The notes under the pieces are model-generated. The model did not search any database, was not told where the DNA came from, and saw only the letters and a list, made by a program, of their open reading frames with translations. This document shows positions 12,117 to 22,700 of a stretch of DNA of 64,000 bases, piece by piece (position 1 is the stretch's first letter; every line of letters starts with the position of its first letter). The DNA is from Ascarosepion bandense (taxonomy: Eukaryota; Mollusca; Cephalopoda; Sepiida; Sepiidae). A program made the position numbers and the translations under genes. The stretch is taken from assembly GCA_037127315.1 (NCBI GenBank), contig JBBBDQ010000348.1, forward strand, positions 434,001-498,000, given 5' to 3'.

Positions 12117-12330
12117 TGTCAGTCAGTCAGTCAGTCAGTAAGTTAAGTGCCATACATGATACATGCTTGGGTGATCATGTCTCGATAAAGACATAACTGA
12201 CTGGGCAGAAGATTTTCCCACAGTAAGTTGAAATTACTTTCTGCAGTAAACTGTTAGCCAACAAAAGCTATAGAACCCAATCTGTCCTGCTATTAAACCC
12301 ATATTTGGATGGATAGGAGATGGATTATAT
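12117..12330 (-). mobile_element. tRNA-derived SINE, main family, head missing
   Basis: Tail and body are present (GTCAGTAAGTTAAGTGCCAT, CATGATACATGCTTGGG, GAACCCAATCTGTCCTGC), preceded by an expansion of the tail tetranucleotide (GTCA)n. The copy stops near GGAGATGGATTA at a TA-rich segment, so the tRNA-like head is absent. Another copy in the same orientation lies 125 bp downstream. Confidence 0.85.
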
Positions 12331-12373
12331 TATATTATTGTATTAATAAGTAGTAATTAATGGGGGATCAATT

Positions 12374-12425
12374 TATTATTTCATGACAATAGAAAACCGA
12401 TCCCCCAGTTTATGGTCAGTACAAG
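12374..12425. repeat. Short inverted repeat bounded by TGGGGGATC/GATCCCCCA
   Basis: Between the two SINE copies, a segment of about 50 bp starts TGGGGGATCAATTT and ends ACCGATCCCCCA. The nine-base ends are perfect inverted repeats. It may be a tiny non-autonomous transposon or a hairpin. No family is assigned. Confidence 0.45.
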
Positions 12426-12454
12426 CTTTACTTATGTTTCCAACTTTTATATTA

Positions 12455-12765
12455 AGTCAGTTAGATAAATGCCATACATGATACATGCTTGGGCAATCAT
12501 GTTTTGAAAAAGACGTGGCTGACTGGGCAGAAGATTTTCCTGCATTAGGTTGCCATTACTTTCTGTGATAGACTGGTTGCCAACCAGGGCTATAGAACTT
12601 AATATGCCCTGATATTTAACCCATAGATGGAGGTAGAAGCAACAGATTAATACCTTTCCAAGGGTATTTGCATGTAAGTGAATGCAACGAATTCAATTGG
12701 AATTCGAACTCGGTTCTTCAATTTCTCATTCCAAGCTGATAGTCACTAAATCCAACACACATCCT
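12455..12765 (-). mobile_element. tRNA-derived SINE, main family, full length
   Basis: Reads tail, body and head in reverse: AGTCAGTTAGATAAATGCCA at the left, then TGGTTGCCAACCAGGGCTAT, GGTATTTGCATGTAAGTG and the reversed B box GGAATTCGAACTC. The A-box region is diverged (TAGTCACTAAATCCAACAC). About 310 bp. Confidence 0.88.
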
Positions 12766-13428
12766 GTGTTGTAGATCAGTGGATCTCATGCAAATGGCTA
12801 AAAAATCAAGTAGAATAAAAAAAAACACGCTAAATAAATTAGCATGATAAACATAACAAATTAGCATAACTAAAAATATATTATTGAATATTATTGAATA
12901 TTTTCAAGGCTGACACTGATGGTAACAGTTTTCAGCTTCTAATACATGGACAGGTGAAATAGTTATGGGAGAGTGGTTCACCTAAGAGTTCACTCAATCA
13001 CTCTGTTTTCTGTCATTCACTTTGAGAAAACATTTTTTTATCAAGGTTAATAGTGATGAGACATAATTCAAGGAGAAATGCACTCAAGCATATCTCTAAA
13101 TCCATTAATCCAAAGAAGTAAATATTAAGATTTTTTTAATTTGCTTATAAAGAATGTAGAGAATTTTAAGAAAATAAATAATAATTACATTATATTGCCT
13201 ACTTTTTTGAACTTTGGAAAACCTTTCACTTACATCAATGTTCTTCAATGGGAGTAATGCACACATGTATTTGTCTATACTTCTGAGATGAGGTAGTATT
13301 TACATTATTTACACGGTTCAGACTCTTGTCCTCAATTTTATTACCAAGTTTATGATGATTTTGCTAAGAATTTTGAGCCGAACCTTTTATTTTGATCAAT
13401 TGGGTATATGATTATCATTCCATATGCA

Positions 13429-13684
13429 ATGCCACTTCTAGATGCTATGTAGTTATCTCCCTTCAACTCAACTCTTTAAGTTATTTGTTCAGCACTGCTG
13501 TAGCCAAGTATTGAACTCACAATTCTTTGGGTCAAGTCACTAGAACTAACCAATATTTATATCCATTGGGCCACGTGTCCTTCATGACATATGTCGCAGT
13601 GGATATAGACGTTGATTAGTTGAAGGGAGATCAAGATTAACTTGGGTTAAAGGGAGATAACTACATGCCATCCAGAAGTGGCAT
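13429..13684. repeat. Inverted repeat enclosing two opposed tRNA-like SINE heads
   Basis: Outer arms 13429-13463 and 13650-13684 pair (ATGCCACTTCTAGATG against CATCCAGAAGTGGCAT). Inside, a tRNA-like head runs on the minus strand at 13503-13580, with A box TGGCCCAATGG and B box GAGTTCAATACTT. A partial head runs on the plus strand at 13591-13619 (GTCGCAGTGGATATAGACG). These are two SINE copies head to head, one truncated. The head resembles that of the 60.6-kb SINE. Confidence 0.65.
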
Positions 13685-14063
13685 GATATTAAACATTGAG
13701 ATGTGTGCACTCAGAAACTGCTAAAGTATAAGCACTAAGATAAACTGTATATAAGAAAGAAGTTGTACTGGTTTCAATGGATTCAAGAGCAAATGAGTCT
13801 TTGCAGTTTTTATATTATGATGACAAAGTCAAAATAATCAAATATTTTTGTCAATTTGATAATATCTTGCTAGTCAATGACTCTAAATTTGAAAAAAACA
13901 ACTTTCACTAATTCTAGCTCCATGTTTATTCCAAAGCAGCCTTACAAATAGATAACACAAACTGGTCCAGATTTAGCTGGTGAAAATTGAGTAGGCTTTT
14001 GTCCAGCAAAAAAATCATTACTTCAGTTTATTTAATATTCTCTCATGTTTTTTAGCTCTTTGT

Positions 14064-14340
14064 CAGTCAGTTACATGCCATACATGATACACACTTTGGG
14101 TAATTATGTCTCGGAGGACATGACTGACTGCAGTCAGTCATGTCCTCCAAGACATGATTGCCCAACTAAGGCTATAGAACTCAATCTGTCCTGTTATTTA
14201 ATCCATAACTGGAGGGAAGAGATGGATTAATACCTTCCCAAGGGTATTTGTGTGTAAGTGAATGCAAGGATTTCAACTGGATTTCGGACTCCCCGTTTTG
14301 TCATTCTTAATTGATATCCACTGCACCACAGTGCACATCC
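14064..14340 (-). mobile_element. tRNA-derived SINE with target-site duplication and internal palindrome
   Basis: A main-family copy flanked by near-identical 10-bp direct repeats (AGCTCTTTGT at 14054-14063, AACTCTTTGT at 14341-14350), good evidence of retroposition. It is rearranged internally: instead of the usual body, an almost perfect 40-bp palindrome centred at 14130/14131 duplicates the CATGACTGACTG tail in inverted form. The head end (GATATCCACTGCACCACAG) is well preserved. Confidence 0.9.
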
Positions 14341-14494
14341 AACTCTTTGTATTTATCAAAAAGTCAAAAAATTCTAACATTTCATCTTTATCTTATTATG
14401 ACCTCAATCAATACCCAGTGTATATGTGAGCAGATATATGTTAGCATAAACCAATAGGTGATGGGAAAGTACAAAAATCAAAACTTACTTTCAC

Positions 14495-14905
14495 ACCACT
14501 GTATTATAGCTGCCCTGTGTATTTACCATAAATACTTTCATGATAATTGTTTGAATAAATTATTCAATATGGTAACTAGGCTTTATGAATTTAAGTGCAG
14601 TACTAGATTGGTGACAAAGCCTCATTACTTCACAATTGAATTGGTTTGATGTAACCATATAATTCTATGCTAATTTTTTTCACACTCTTCTTGCTTATGG
14701 AACTCTCTTCCACCTTCTTGCTTTCCAATCAACTTTGATCTTTAAAAACTTAAATGCAATGTCAATTGTTACGTATTGTCTTCTTGATTACTCTTCTATT
14801 GTTCTTGTTCCTTAATAATGTATTTATTTTTTTTTTTATTATTTCATACTTCATCACCCACTTGTGTCTTAACAGCTTTACTGTCTTGTATAGGGTGAAA
14901 TGACT
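14495..14905 (+). mobile_element. LINE 3' end, Jockey/CR1-like family
   Basis: The decayed C-terminal reading includes ALCIYHKYFHDNC, LYEFKCSTRL and GTLFHLLAF-type pieces, then CTTGTATAGGGTGAAATGAC. Same family as 8.67, 25.4, 55.0 and 61.5 kb. The open frame 14458-14649 is part of it. Confidence 0.7.
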
Positions 14906-15224
14906 AAAGACAAAATATAAAACCTGCAAATAAAAAGAAACAGTTACCTATCTTAACAAAAAAAAAAAATGAAACAGGAAACAAAATCAGGCATGGGCCT
15001 TAATAATGCAAACAACCCAGAATCCATCTTGACACACATACCTGTGGGCATCACTATGAATTTCACTAATGAATAGTTAAAATTTATTTTCTTTTTATTT
15101 GGGTTTCTAAAATTAATATAAGGTCAAAAGTGCTCTACCATTAATCTAGCAGGAATAAATCCTACACTCTAACCTATAATCATGACTCTGAGTTGGCTTG
15201 ATTAAGGATTAAAGCTTTGGTTTT

Positions 15225-15560
15225 TCTAGACAGATATGCATTCCAGAAGCTGAGTAGAGTATTAAAGGACAGAAACATTTAGCTGGAAACAAAGATGAGA
15301 GTACTGGATTGTTATGTGATGTTTGCTGTTCAATATGACAGCAACTGCTGGACAATCTCATCAAAGATGAAGGAAAGCCTTAAATTAACTGAAATGTGCT
15401 TATACAGAAGAATGCTGAGGATATCATGGACTTGAGCAACAATGAAGTTTTAGAGAGGATGGACACAAGAAGGCAACTGATACTTAACATCAGTAAAAAA
15501 CAGTGGAAATGTTTTGGACATGTAATGAAGAAATATGCTACAAAGAATTGATAGAAATGC
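15225..15560 (+). pseudogene. RTE-like LINE ORF2 C-terminal fragment
   Basis: The reading includes AFQKLSRVLKD, a YGSNCW-like segment, KLTEMCLYRRMLRISWT and a KQWKCFGHVMK segment. This is the conserved region downstream of the reverse transcriptase in a LINE whose other copies lie at 26.1, 29.7 and 39.6-40.3 kb. It carries frameshifts. The clade name RTE is from memory of the family. Confidence 0.65.
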
Positions 15561-15699
15561 TCAGCAAGCTCAGCATATTCAGGAAAGATATTACAGTTAT
15601 CAAGGTCATGTACTGGCAGCAAACCACCTGCATATGAACAGGAAACAAATTCAGCAGATATACAAAGATAGAAAAGGGGTATAAGACAAGATAAGGTTT

Positions 15700-16245
15700 T
15701 GAGGTTTTGGAAAGGATGGAAACAAAAAGGAAATTAATAATGACCATCAAAAAAAAGACAGCTAAAGTTCCTGGTACATGCAGTGAGGAAGGAGGGCTTG
15801 GAGAATCTGATACTCACAGTTCAGACAGAAAAAAAATGAGACAGGGTAAAGCAGCGAGTAACATACTTGACGGACCTAAGCAAGTGAATGGCAGAGGGAC
15901 GTTTGGGTGGGGTAACAGGAGATAGTGCGCTAAAAGCCACCGGGGATACAGAGACTTGGAGGGCCATGATCGCCTACATCCTGAAGGGAAATGGCACATA
16001 GAGGACGGAGAAGGAAGAAGGCAGGAAGGCTTGGAAAACCTGATGTTCATGGTACAGTTAGAGGGAAAGAGAGACCAAAGAAAAGCAATGCATGACATAC
16101 TTGATGGACTTGAGCAGATAGATGGTGGAGCAGTGATTGAGGGGGATAACAGAAGGAGGGGTGTTAAGAGCAACAAGGGATAGGGAGTTGTGGAAAGCCA
16201 TGATCACTTACATCTTGAAGGAACACTACATAGAAAAAGAAGAAA
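15700..16245 (+). mobile_element. Tandem LINE 3' ends, RTE-like family
   Basis: Two successive copies of the 3' end are joined. The first runs through GGAGGGCTTGGAGAATCTGA to CATCCTGAAGGG and AAATGGCACATAG (about 15970-16005). The second repeats GAAGGCTTGGAAAACCTGAT through AAAGCCATGATCAC and CACTACATAG (about 16020-16235). Short open frames at 15707-15925 and 15956-16183 are parts of the decayed ORF. The tail is A/G-rich. Confidence 0.7.
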
Positions 16246-16249
16246 AAAT

Positions 16250-16385
16250 ATTAGTCATATGCATACAAGCCTGTTTAGCTCATCAGTGTGGCTAGACACA
16301 TCCACTTGCTTCTGGCTGGGATCGAAACTTGACCGATTTGGTGTCAGTCAGAGTCACTACTCCCTAAGCCATAGGTGCATGGAAT
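16250..16385 (-). mobile_element. tRNA-derived SINE of the hammerhead-tailed family, degraded
   Basis: On the minus strand the tRNA-like head reads ATGGCTTAGGGAGTAG (A box), then AAATCGGTCAAG and TTTCGATCCCAGCC (B box), homologous to the heads at 38.1 and 48.6 kb. The tail keeps TGTCTAGCC and CTGATGAGCT (core at 16280-16286), but the GAAA side is replaced by TTGTA. The hammerhead is therefore broken. It adjoins a LINE 3' end. Confidence 0.75.
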
Positions 16386-16394
16386 CAGAGAAGG

Positions 16395-19140
16395 GAAATT
16401 TTAACGTGTTGTATATAAGCAGTGTATAAACACACCAATCACCGAAAGAACTTAATTCATTTCTGAAGAGTCACACTTATATAGCAGAAGTGAAAACTGT
16501 TTTTAAAATTTTCTTCTTTAGAGAGCTATATATATATATTTACTGGTGCACAAAGTTTTACATACTAGGGGATTTGTCAAAACTATGGAAGAATTTAGGA
16601 TGCTGCACTTGCTCAAGAATATCCTGATACCTGGCAAACATGAGTATATGCATATTTTGTTAAAAAAGATTGAGCAGTACCTTGCAAGAATGAGCTGCAG
16701 AACAATGTTTTCCTTGAATAAATATGCAAGGAACAAAGAAGATATAAATAAAGTTCTGATTTAAAACCAAGAGATACCCCTGCAACTGGAGAACTAGCTG
16801 GCTTTGAAAAGAAAATGATTGGCATAATGGACAAGATCAGGTTCAGGAAGAATAAGTTTCATTTAAAAAAGCACCTGTTGGTTGAAATAAGGAAAATACA
16901 AAAGACACCAAAAAATACTAAGAGTGGCTATTGTACAGTGGATGACACTCCTGCAGCACTCTTAATGATGGAATGGCCCATGGTCTTAAATGGTCTATTC
17001 AAGTAAAGAATTGTAGCATTTAAGGTGTAATATTCAAGTGTCATTCAAGTAATATTTAGACTGGTTACTTTGGCGACTATTGCAATCTAAACCCCTTTTC
17101 TCTGGGTTGTATGTTCTGTCTTGTCTGTCATTATAACTATTTTACTTTTCTGTGTATATCTGTTTAGCAGCAGATATTGTACTGAATGATACTACAGCAC
17201 ACTTTCTCTGTGTATTGTATCCACCTCAGCAATACAACAGCAACAAAACAGAAAAGATATATATATGATGAACGCTAGAGTCTATCGGAAAAATGTACAG
17301 GAGGAACTCACTAAATTTTACAGGAAAAGCACCTGCATTGTATATTGAAAATATCAACAAGAAAGCTAAAACTACTCTGGCTAGCCTGGGTGTAAGTGAC
17401 AGAGTGGAAATGCTGTGTTGAAAGCAAGCATTTTTAACTGCTAAAGATCATGAAGCCGATTTTCCCAACAGCCCTTCATTTCAATTTAGTAACCCTACTA
17501 AGACAGAGTTGGGTAAGATAAGCTAGATTACATTGCAAAGGATATGCAACTTACTAAGGGTTGCCACACCAGCAAACCAATGGAAGAGTACAAAAGAATG
17601 CATCTCTTTGTTTCATAAAATTGATAAAAGTAAAAATAAAATACTGCAAAAATCATTTCTACCTCTTAATAATGGAGAAAAGTTTATTGGAGGCATTGCA
17701 TTTTGCTAAAGTCTACAGTAATATAACACCTGAATAGATTGAGATAATCTGGTATTGTCAAAAATTTGTATTATTCTGCAATTGTGAGGCTTGGATTAAG
17801 AAATCCAACAAGGGTGCCTTTGACGTCCCACAAGGGTCATTTGATGGTGCTGAATTTTCACAGTTGATGGGTCTATAAGTATTGTGTAAGCTGAACAAAG
17901 TTGGCCATATTTACAACCACAGCCTGAACAGTTACTATTAATAGCACCTAATAACAGAAGATCTAATGATAAAGAACTTTTCAGGCTCTTCAAGAGTGTC
18001 ATGTTTGTTATTAAGGTTGATATGAATAGGAAAGTATTGTAATATTTGGATGTAGAATTCAATCTGCATATCAGCACAGTCTCCTTACACATGAAATCCA
18101 ATGCAAAACAGAGGTATGTGAATACTATGTCCAATCACCCTGAAAGTGTAATCAAGCACATTTTTAAAGGAATTTAGTGTAGATTATTTAGTAAAGAATG
18201 AATATGAAAAGGCATTAATAGAGGTGGGGCATAAAATGAGGTGAGTATTTAAACCTCAAATCAAGCAGCAAGTGCAGAATAATTACAGAGCAAAAAATAT
18301 TTGGTTCAACCTCTTTTTCAATTTGAAGGTTAAAACTAATATAGGGTAGATATTTTTTAAAATATTGGAAAAACATTTCCCTAAGTCATCTGAATTGCAT
18401 AGGACCTTCAATATAAACATAATAAAATTAAGCAACAGCTGTATCAGTAACTTGTAATAATCTGTAAAGAAACAAAATGCCAAGATTTTCAAGGTTAACA
18501 TGACATATAACTCACGTAACTGCAGGGGCAATGGTAAATGTTCACTGAATAGTGCTTGTAAAATGGAAGGTGTGGTTTACAAAGCAGAGGTGAAAAATTC
18601 CAAAGGACAGAAAATGATTTACGTGTAATGCATGAAGGCAGTTTAAAACAAAAGATGACATAATGATAAGTCATAATTCAAGTTATAAAATCTCAGCAAT
18701 ATACTCACCAGCCACATGTGGGAGTTAAGGAAAAAATAATAGAAGGCCTAGTGTGAAATAGGGTACAGTTAAGGAAAGTCTGGACTTATAGCACTAGGGG
18801 GTAAGATTGCAGGTTGTGCCAGGAAAAAACTGGCCATTGTAAACCTACCCAGACCAGAAGAATTTATTGAACAGACGGTCTGTGGTAATAACGGGATGCA
18901 AGAATGCAAGAAAATATGTCTTAGGTATTTATAAACCCAGCTGAGAGTGTTTGTGTCTTCCACATTCCCTTCCCTTTTGTAAGAATTCTGGCAGTTGCGG
19001 GCATATGGAGATCCCCTTTTCTTTGGTAGTTGTTGGTGTAAAATGTCTCCCTCCCATTCAATGAGGATTCCAGCAATCATGCATATAAAGGAGAGTCAAG
19101 AAATGCAGCCTGCTCTTATTGACTGATGAGACCGGTATAG
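16395..19140 (+). mobile_element. Decayed Penelope-like element (type C)
   Basis: A long relic with coding similarity from about 16740 to 18930. Upstream (16455-16500) lies TTCTGAAGAGTCACACTT and AAGTGAAAAC, a pattern like the hammerhead-bearing terminal repeats of PLEs. Downstream (19129-19135) is a CTGATGA core followed by GACC and GGT but no GAAA. An unrecognised segment at 17010-17250 may be an insertion. The assignment rests on an RT of the KDH..F/RLINP type plus a C-terminal GIY-YIG-like region. Confidence 0.55.
16740..18930 (+). pseudogene. PLE reverse transcriptase / GIY-YIG ORF, decayed
   Basis: Across frames the order is: PATGELAGFEKKMIGIMDK (N-terminal region upstream of RT, 16775-16835); YRKSTCIVY and ASLGVSDRVEML (17310-17410); AFLTAKDHEADFPNSPSF and NPTKTELG, an RT motif block (17427-17520); FDVPQGSFDGAEFSQL, a second RT block (17818-17870); IWFNLFFNLKVKTNIG (18298-18345); CKMEGVVYKAEV, then LTSHMWELRKK and CARKKLAIVNLP (18560-18850), typical of the GIY-YIG C-terminal domain. 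Many stops and frameshifts. I did not find an intact catalytic YADD-type motif. It could belong to a sister RT family. Confidence 0.6.
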
Positions 19141-19141
19141 G

Positions 19142-20330
19142 TAGCAAGTAAGTGGTTAACATATATATATATATTGCATATAAAAAAATTCAAATTTTCT
19201 GAGATTGTATGGCCATTTCCGTTTTGTTGGTGTTTGTAATCATTATGATAAATTAAAATTATTTGTTTGAGTGTGTTGCATGTGTAAAGACAACGGAAGT
19301 AGGAGTGGCAAAAACAAAAAGAAAAGGAAGAAGGGAAAAAGAAAAGAGGAAGAAAGAAAAAGTGAGGAAGATAAAAGGGAGAATGAGGAAAAAAATGTGT
19401 GTCAGATTAGTAGAGAGAAGGAAATGCTGAAATATAAGGGTAGGAGAAATCAAGAGAGATACATTAACAAAAAAATAAGGAGTAAGAGAACAAATTTCTT
19501 ATTTATGAATTTTAATCTCATCAATCATTTTTAATTCAACTTCCTCTATTTGCAAATAGTGATGTATTGCCACTTAGCAAGTCAGTAAATCTTTTTTTTT
19601 GCATCTATATTGTAACACTTTTAGTTAGTAGATACAACTACAGTATTATCAAAAGTAACATCATGATAAATACTTAACTCCTGTTAAAACAAATGCCTAT
19701 ATTGCAACTATGAATTCACCAAACTGTAAGTAAGTCAAATTTTCTTATAATTCAGCAAATTGCAAGTGTCGGATATATTACTATAAAATTTTATTATTGC
19801 CAATTTCAAAATAAATAAATATATTTTAAATGTTTGTTATTTTTTATGTATGCTTCATATAATCAGATTGTGTTTGAATTTCCTTTTAATGTTACATTCT
19901 CAGGTCGATTATCTTTTCTGATTGAACTTTTTTATCGCTACTGCACACAAATTACTGCTTTTTGTTTCATCATTCAATTTGATGTTGACTTCAAAAATAA
20001 GTCATTGAAAACAAAGTTTGTTTTTCTCAGACATAAAGACATTCATAGAGGAACTAAAGCAATAATTTTTAATTCAAACTTTTTATTAATATAGAAAGTT
20101 CATTTATAAATCCCAACCAAAACTCATCACCGGCATGTCACAACAATAAATGGTAAAAAAAACAAAAATGGTTGAACAAAGCATTCTCCCATAACTACAT
20201 TATCTGAACAATATATTGATTGAGCCATTAAGCTTGTGAAATGGTGAGTGAAATAAAAAGCAATTAGTTTAGTCTATATTATGTGTAATTATTTTATACA
20301 AGTCTGTTTTAATATAAAAATTATAAAAAT
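19142..20330. other. Gene-free stretch with a purine-rich patch
   Basis: Includes a (TA)n at 19161-19174, a purine-rich segment at 19300-19480 (source of the lysine/glutamate-rich frame 19271-19534) and unassigned AT-rich DNA. The 86-residue frame at 19834-20094 has no motif. Confidence 0.5.
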
Positions 20331-20469
20331 TGCAGAATATATATATATATTCTGAATGTCTATTATGTTTAATCATGAGCCGTTCTAAATATCGTATTTT
20401 TGCTTTAATTTCAGGTGAAAATAAAGACAAAAATTCTCCAACATTTGGATAATTTTTTATTAAGTTGGT

Positions 20470-20506
20470 TCTAAGTTTTCAGCTCACATGAGCCATCTTC
20501 AGAGAG
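20470..20506 (-). ncRNA. Hammerhead-like motif, PLE-A copy 1
   Basis: Minus strand: TCT, core CTGAAGA, T, stem II GGCTC-ATGT-GAGCT, GAA, then AACTT where other copies have the self-complementary AGCT, then AGA. Stem I is only three pairs (TCT/AGA). The core is intact; stem III is weakened. Confidence 0.6.
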
Positions 20507-20667
20507 GTTACAGGGACGTTAACATAAAAAGATCCACCATCAAAGATGATTTTATCTTGTGTTGACATATAACAGTTACTAAATAGCAGATGCAGTTTAT
20601 AAATTTGTAATGCGGTTCTATGACATCACACCACATGAGAGCTTGAAATGTTAACACAACCATATAA

Positions 20668-20967
20668 TTAAATGCAATGCAATGTGTTATGACCAGATTT
20701 AAACGTGATTTTATTAAGTGTGGGCTGTTTTGATTTAATGTAGATGGCCTCCAATATCTGAAGGTTCTTTTTACTGTGTGTGAGTGAGGATTATTGTATT
20801 GTTGACTAAAATCTGTCTGATATTACCTACATGGCTATGTTTTTCTAAGAAATGTTGTTTAATTAAACTCTGATCAGAAAGTTGACAGTAGAGTGTGGTT
20901 GTAGTAAAACCAATATATGTAGTGGGTTTATTACTAGTACCAGAGATACAATCTCTGAACGGGCATG
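20668..20967 (-). pseudogene. GIY-YIG endonuclease domain of PLE type A
   Basis: The reading starts CPFRDCISGTSNKPTTYIGF (a CX4C pair, then the YIG motif at about 20905-20917), then LSDQSLIKQHF, HSHVGNIRQILV, and in a shifted frame LQILEAIYIKS with the catalytic-type glutamate, ending HNTLHCI before TAA. One frameshift near 20775 splits it. GIY-YIG domains nick target DNA for PLE insertion. This copy is C-terminal only, with no RT. Confidence 0.7.
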
Positions 20968-21862
20968 TAAATTAATACACTACATTGGTTGGATAATTTT
21001 TGTCTTTATTTTCACCTGAAATTAAAGCCAAAATATGATGTTTAGAAAGGTTCATGATTAAACATAATAGACATTCATTGTCTTGATATACTAAATATAT
21101 TCTCATTCTGCCTTGATATACTAAATATATATATATATAAAAAATTTTTCTTGTCAGCTTTATTTAAAAAAAGATACTTGGAAGACAGGTTACTACTTAA
21201 AAATGCATTAATACACCCCCCTATATATATATATATATCAACTGGGACATCATAGAGCTAAATCTTGCAATGAGAAAGGTAATAGATGTAATTTATGTCT
21301 TGTTGAATGATTAATTATCTTAAAGCACCTAGCTTATTAAACAAGAGAAATGAATTGATAGTTATATGTAGGCATAATAATAAATATCTATTTTAATCTG
21401 TTGATTCAGATTAATTAAAGTTTAATTAATAGTGTTTAATTGGTAACTGATAATTAGTAATTAATAAATATTTTTGTTTGAATTTGTTAGAAAAAATTAT
21501 GAATTTTTTAGAAAGTACAAATAATCTCCATTAATGTTCTATATGAAAGATTAGTAGTCACAAAAAATATATATATTTTTTTTTTACATATATATACAAA
21601 TCCTCTTGATTCTAAATGCCAAATATAAATTTAAAAATAAAAAATCTAATCCCAGGGTAATATATAGCTATGCCAACATTGCAATAACCAGATATGCTTA
21701 TTAAAATTTAAATTATGTAATAGTCAGTTTATACTTAGCTTCTGAAGACTGCAATGTGTATGCAAATCCAAATTGTGGTATCGGTGAGGGATAATATATA
21801 TATTTATTAATATATCCTTAATATCTTTTGTGTTACATTGAGCACTGTTTTATTAACACTAG

Positions 21863-21865
<3 letters not shown>

Positions 21866-21915
<50 letters not shown>
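21866..21915. repeat. (TA)n microsatellite
   Basis: About 25 TA units, 30 bp upstream of the PLE-B fragment. Confidence 0.95.
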
Positions 21916-21920
<5 letters not shown>

Positions 21921-21944
21921 GATCATCCACGTATACTGTCTTAA

Positions 21945-22090
21945 TATGTATAGGAAAGAATATTAATAAAAAGTTTTGAATTTAAAAATGTACTTTTTTT
22001 GAACAGTATTTGTTTATTTTTATTATATTTTATATTTCAGACCGTCCTCGGTCCTTCATCAGAAACAAGTGATTTTTAAATTTGAATTAG
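21945..22090 (-). mobile_element. PLE-type terminal fragment, type B, copy 1
   Basis: Shares about 120 bp with 37140-37265 (AAGTTTAAAAATG-like stretch, TTTATTT and a CAGACC...CATCAGAAACAA module). It lies between two long (TA)n tracts. On the minus strand it carries a hammerhead fold (22025-22070). No coding sequence remains. Confidence 0.6.
22025..22070 (-). ncRNA. Hammerhead ribozyme motif, PLE-B copy 1
   Basis: Minus strand: stem I strand TTGTTT, core CTGATGA, stem II AGGACC-GAGGAC-GGTCT (one bulged G), GAA, stem III ATAT (self-complementary), cleavage-site A, stem I strand AAATA. All conserved core residues are present. The two copies at 37.2 kb keep the stem I pairing. Confidence 0.65.
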
Positions 22091-22095
22091 AAACG

Positions 22096-22099
<4 letters not shown>

Positions 22100-22132
<33 letters not shown>

Positions 22133-22134
22133 TG

Positions 22135-22180
<46 letters not shown>
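22100..22180. repeat. Duplicated (TA)n plus TTTTGCATGAAA
   Basis: Two (TA)n arrays are each followed by TATTTTGCATGAAA (22123-22137 and 22176-22190). This is a short tandem duplication that includes array and flank. Confidence 0.85.
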
Positions 22181-22184
<4 letters not shown>

Positions 22185-22393
22185 TGAAAAATACACAATG
22201 TGAATTCCAGCTTTAATATTTGTCTTATTAGAAATAGCGATAATAATATATTTTATTATTTAACTTGAGTGTTGTCTATAATATAAATTTTTATATATAA
22301 TCTATGGTTATTAGTATTTATTTCTTAAATTTGGATATATAAATGTTGGCGAGTGTTGCAAGAAACAAGATGTAAAAAGTAATGTATTCATGG

Positions 22394-22700
22394 ATGTGCA
22401 TTCTGGTGCAGTGGATATCGACTCAGAACAAATCGATGAGCCAAGTTCAAATTCCAGTTGAATTCCTTGCATTCATTTATGCACAAATACCCTTGGGAAA
22501 GATATTAATCCATCTCTTCCCTCTAGTTATGGGTTAAATAACAGGACAGATTGTGTTCTCTAGCCTTGGCTGGCAACCAGTCTACCACAGAAAACAATGG
22601 CAACTTACTGCGAGATAATCTTCTGCCCAGTCAGTCATGTCTCTTTCGAGACATGATCACCCAAAGCGTGTATCATGTATGGCACTTAACTGACTGAGTT
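22394..22700 (+). mobile_element. tRNA-derived SINE, main family, full length
   Basis: One of the best copies: A box TGGTGCAGTGGATATCGAC, B box CAAGTTCAAATTCC, body TTATGGGTTAAATAACAGG and TGGCTGGCAACCAG, and tail TCATGTCTCTTTCGAGACAT ending CACTTAACTGACTGAG. The flanks ATGTATTCATGG (about 22383) and TATGTTCATGG (after 22698) look like an imperfect target-site duplication. Confidence 0.92.

Larger units (their letters stand above)
20335..21105 (-). mobile_element. Penelope-like element type A, copy 1
   Basis: On the minus strand: a GIY-YIG coding remnant (20967-20668), then 3' sequence with a hammerhead-like module and an apparent ORF start (MAHVS..KLRT) ending in (TA)n at 20335-20350. At 20985-21105 a piece of the same terminal sequence is present in the opposite orientation. 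The terminal repeat thus carries both the 3' end and the 5' coding start, the pseudo-LTR layout known for PLEs. Confidence 0.75.

Noticed and set aside
15814..16176. 120-codon minus-strand frame
   Set aside because: Antisense to the tandem RTE-like LINE 3' ends on the plus strand.
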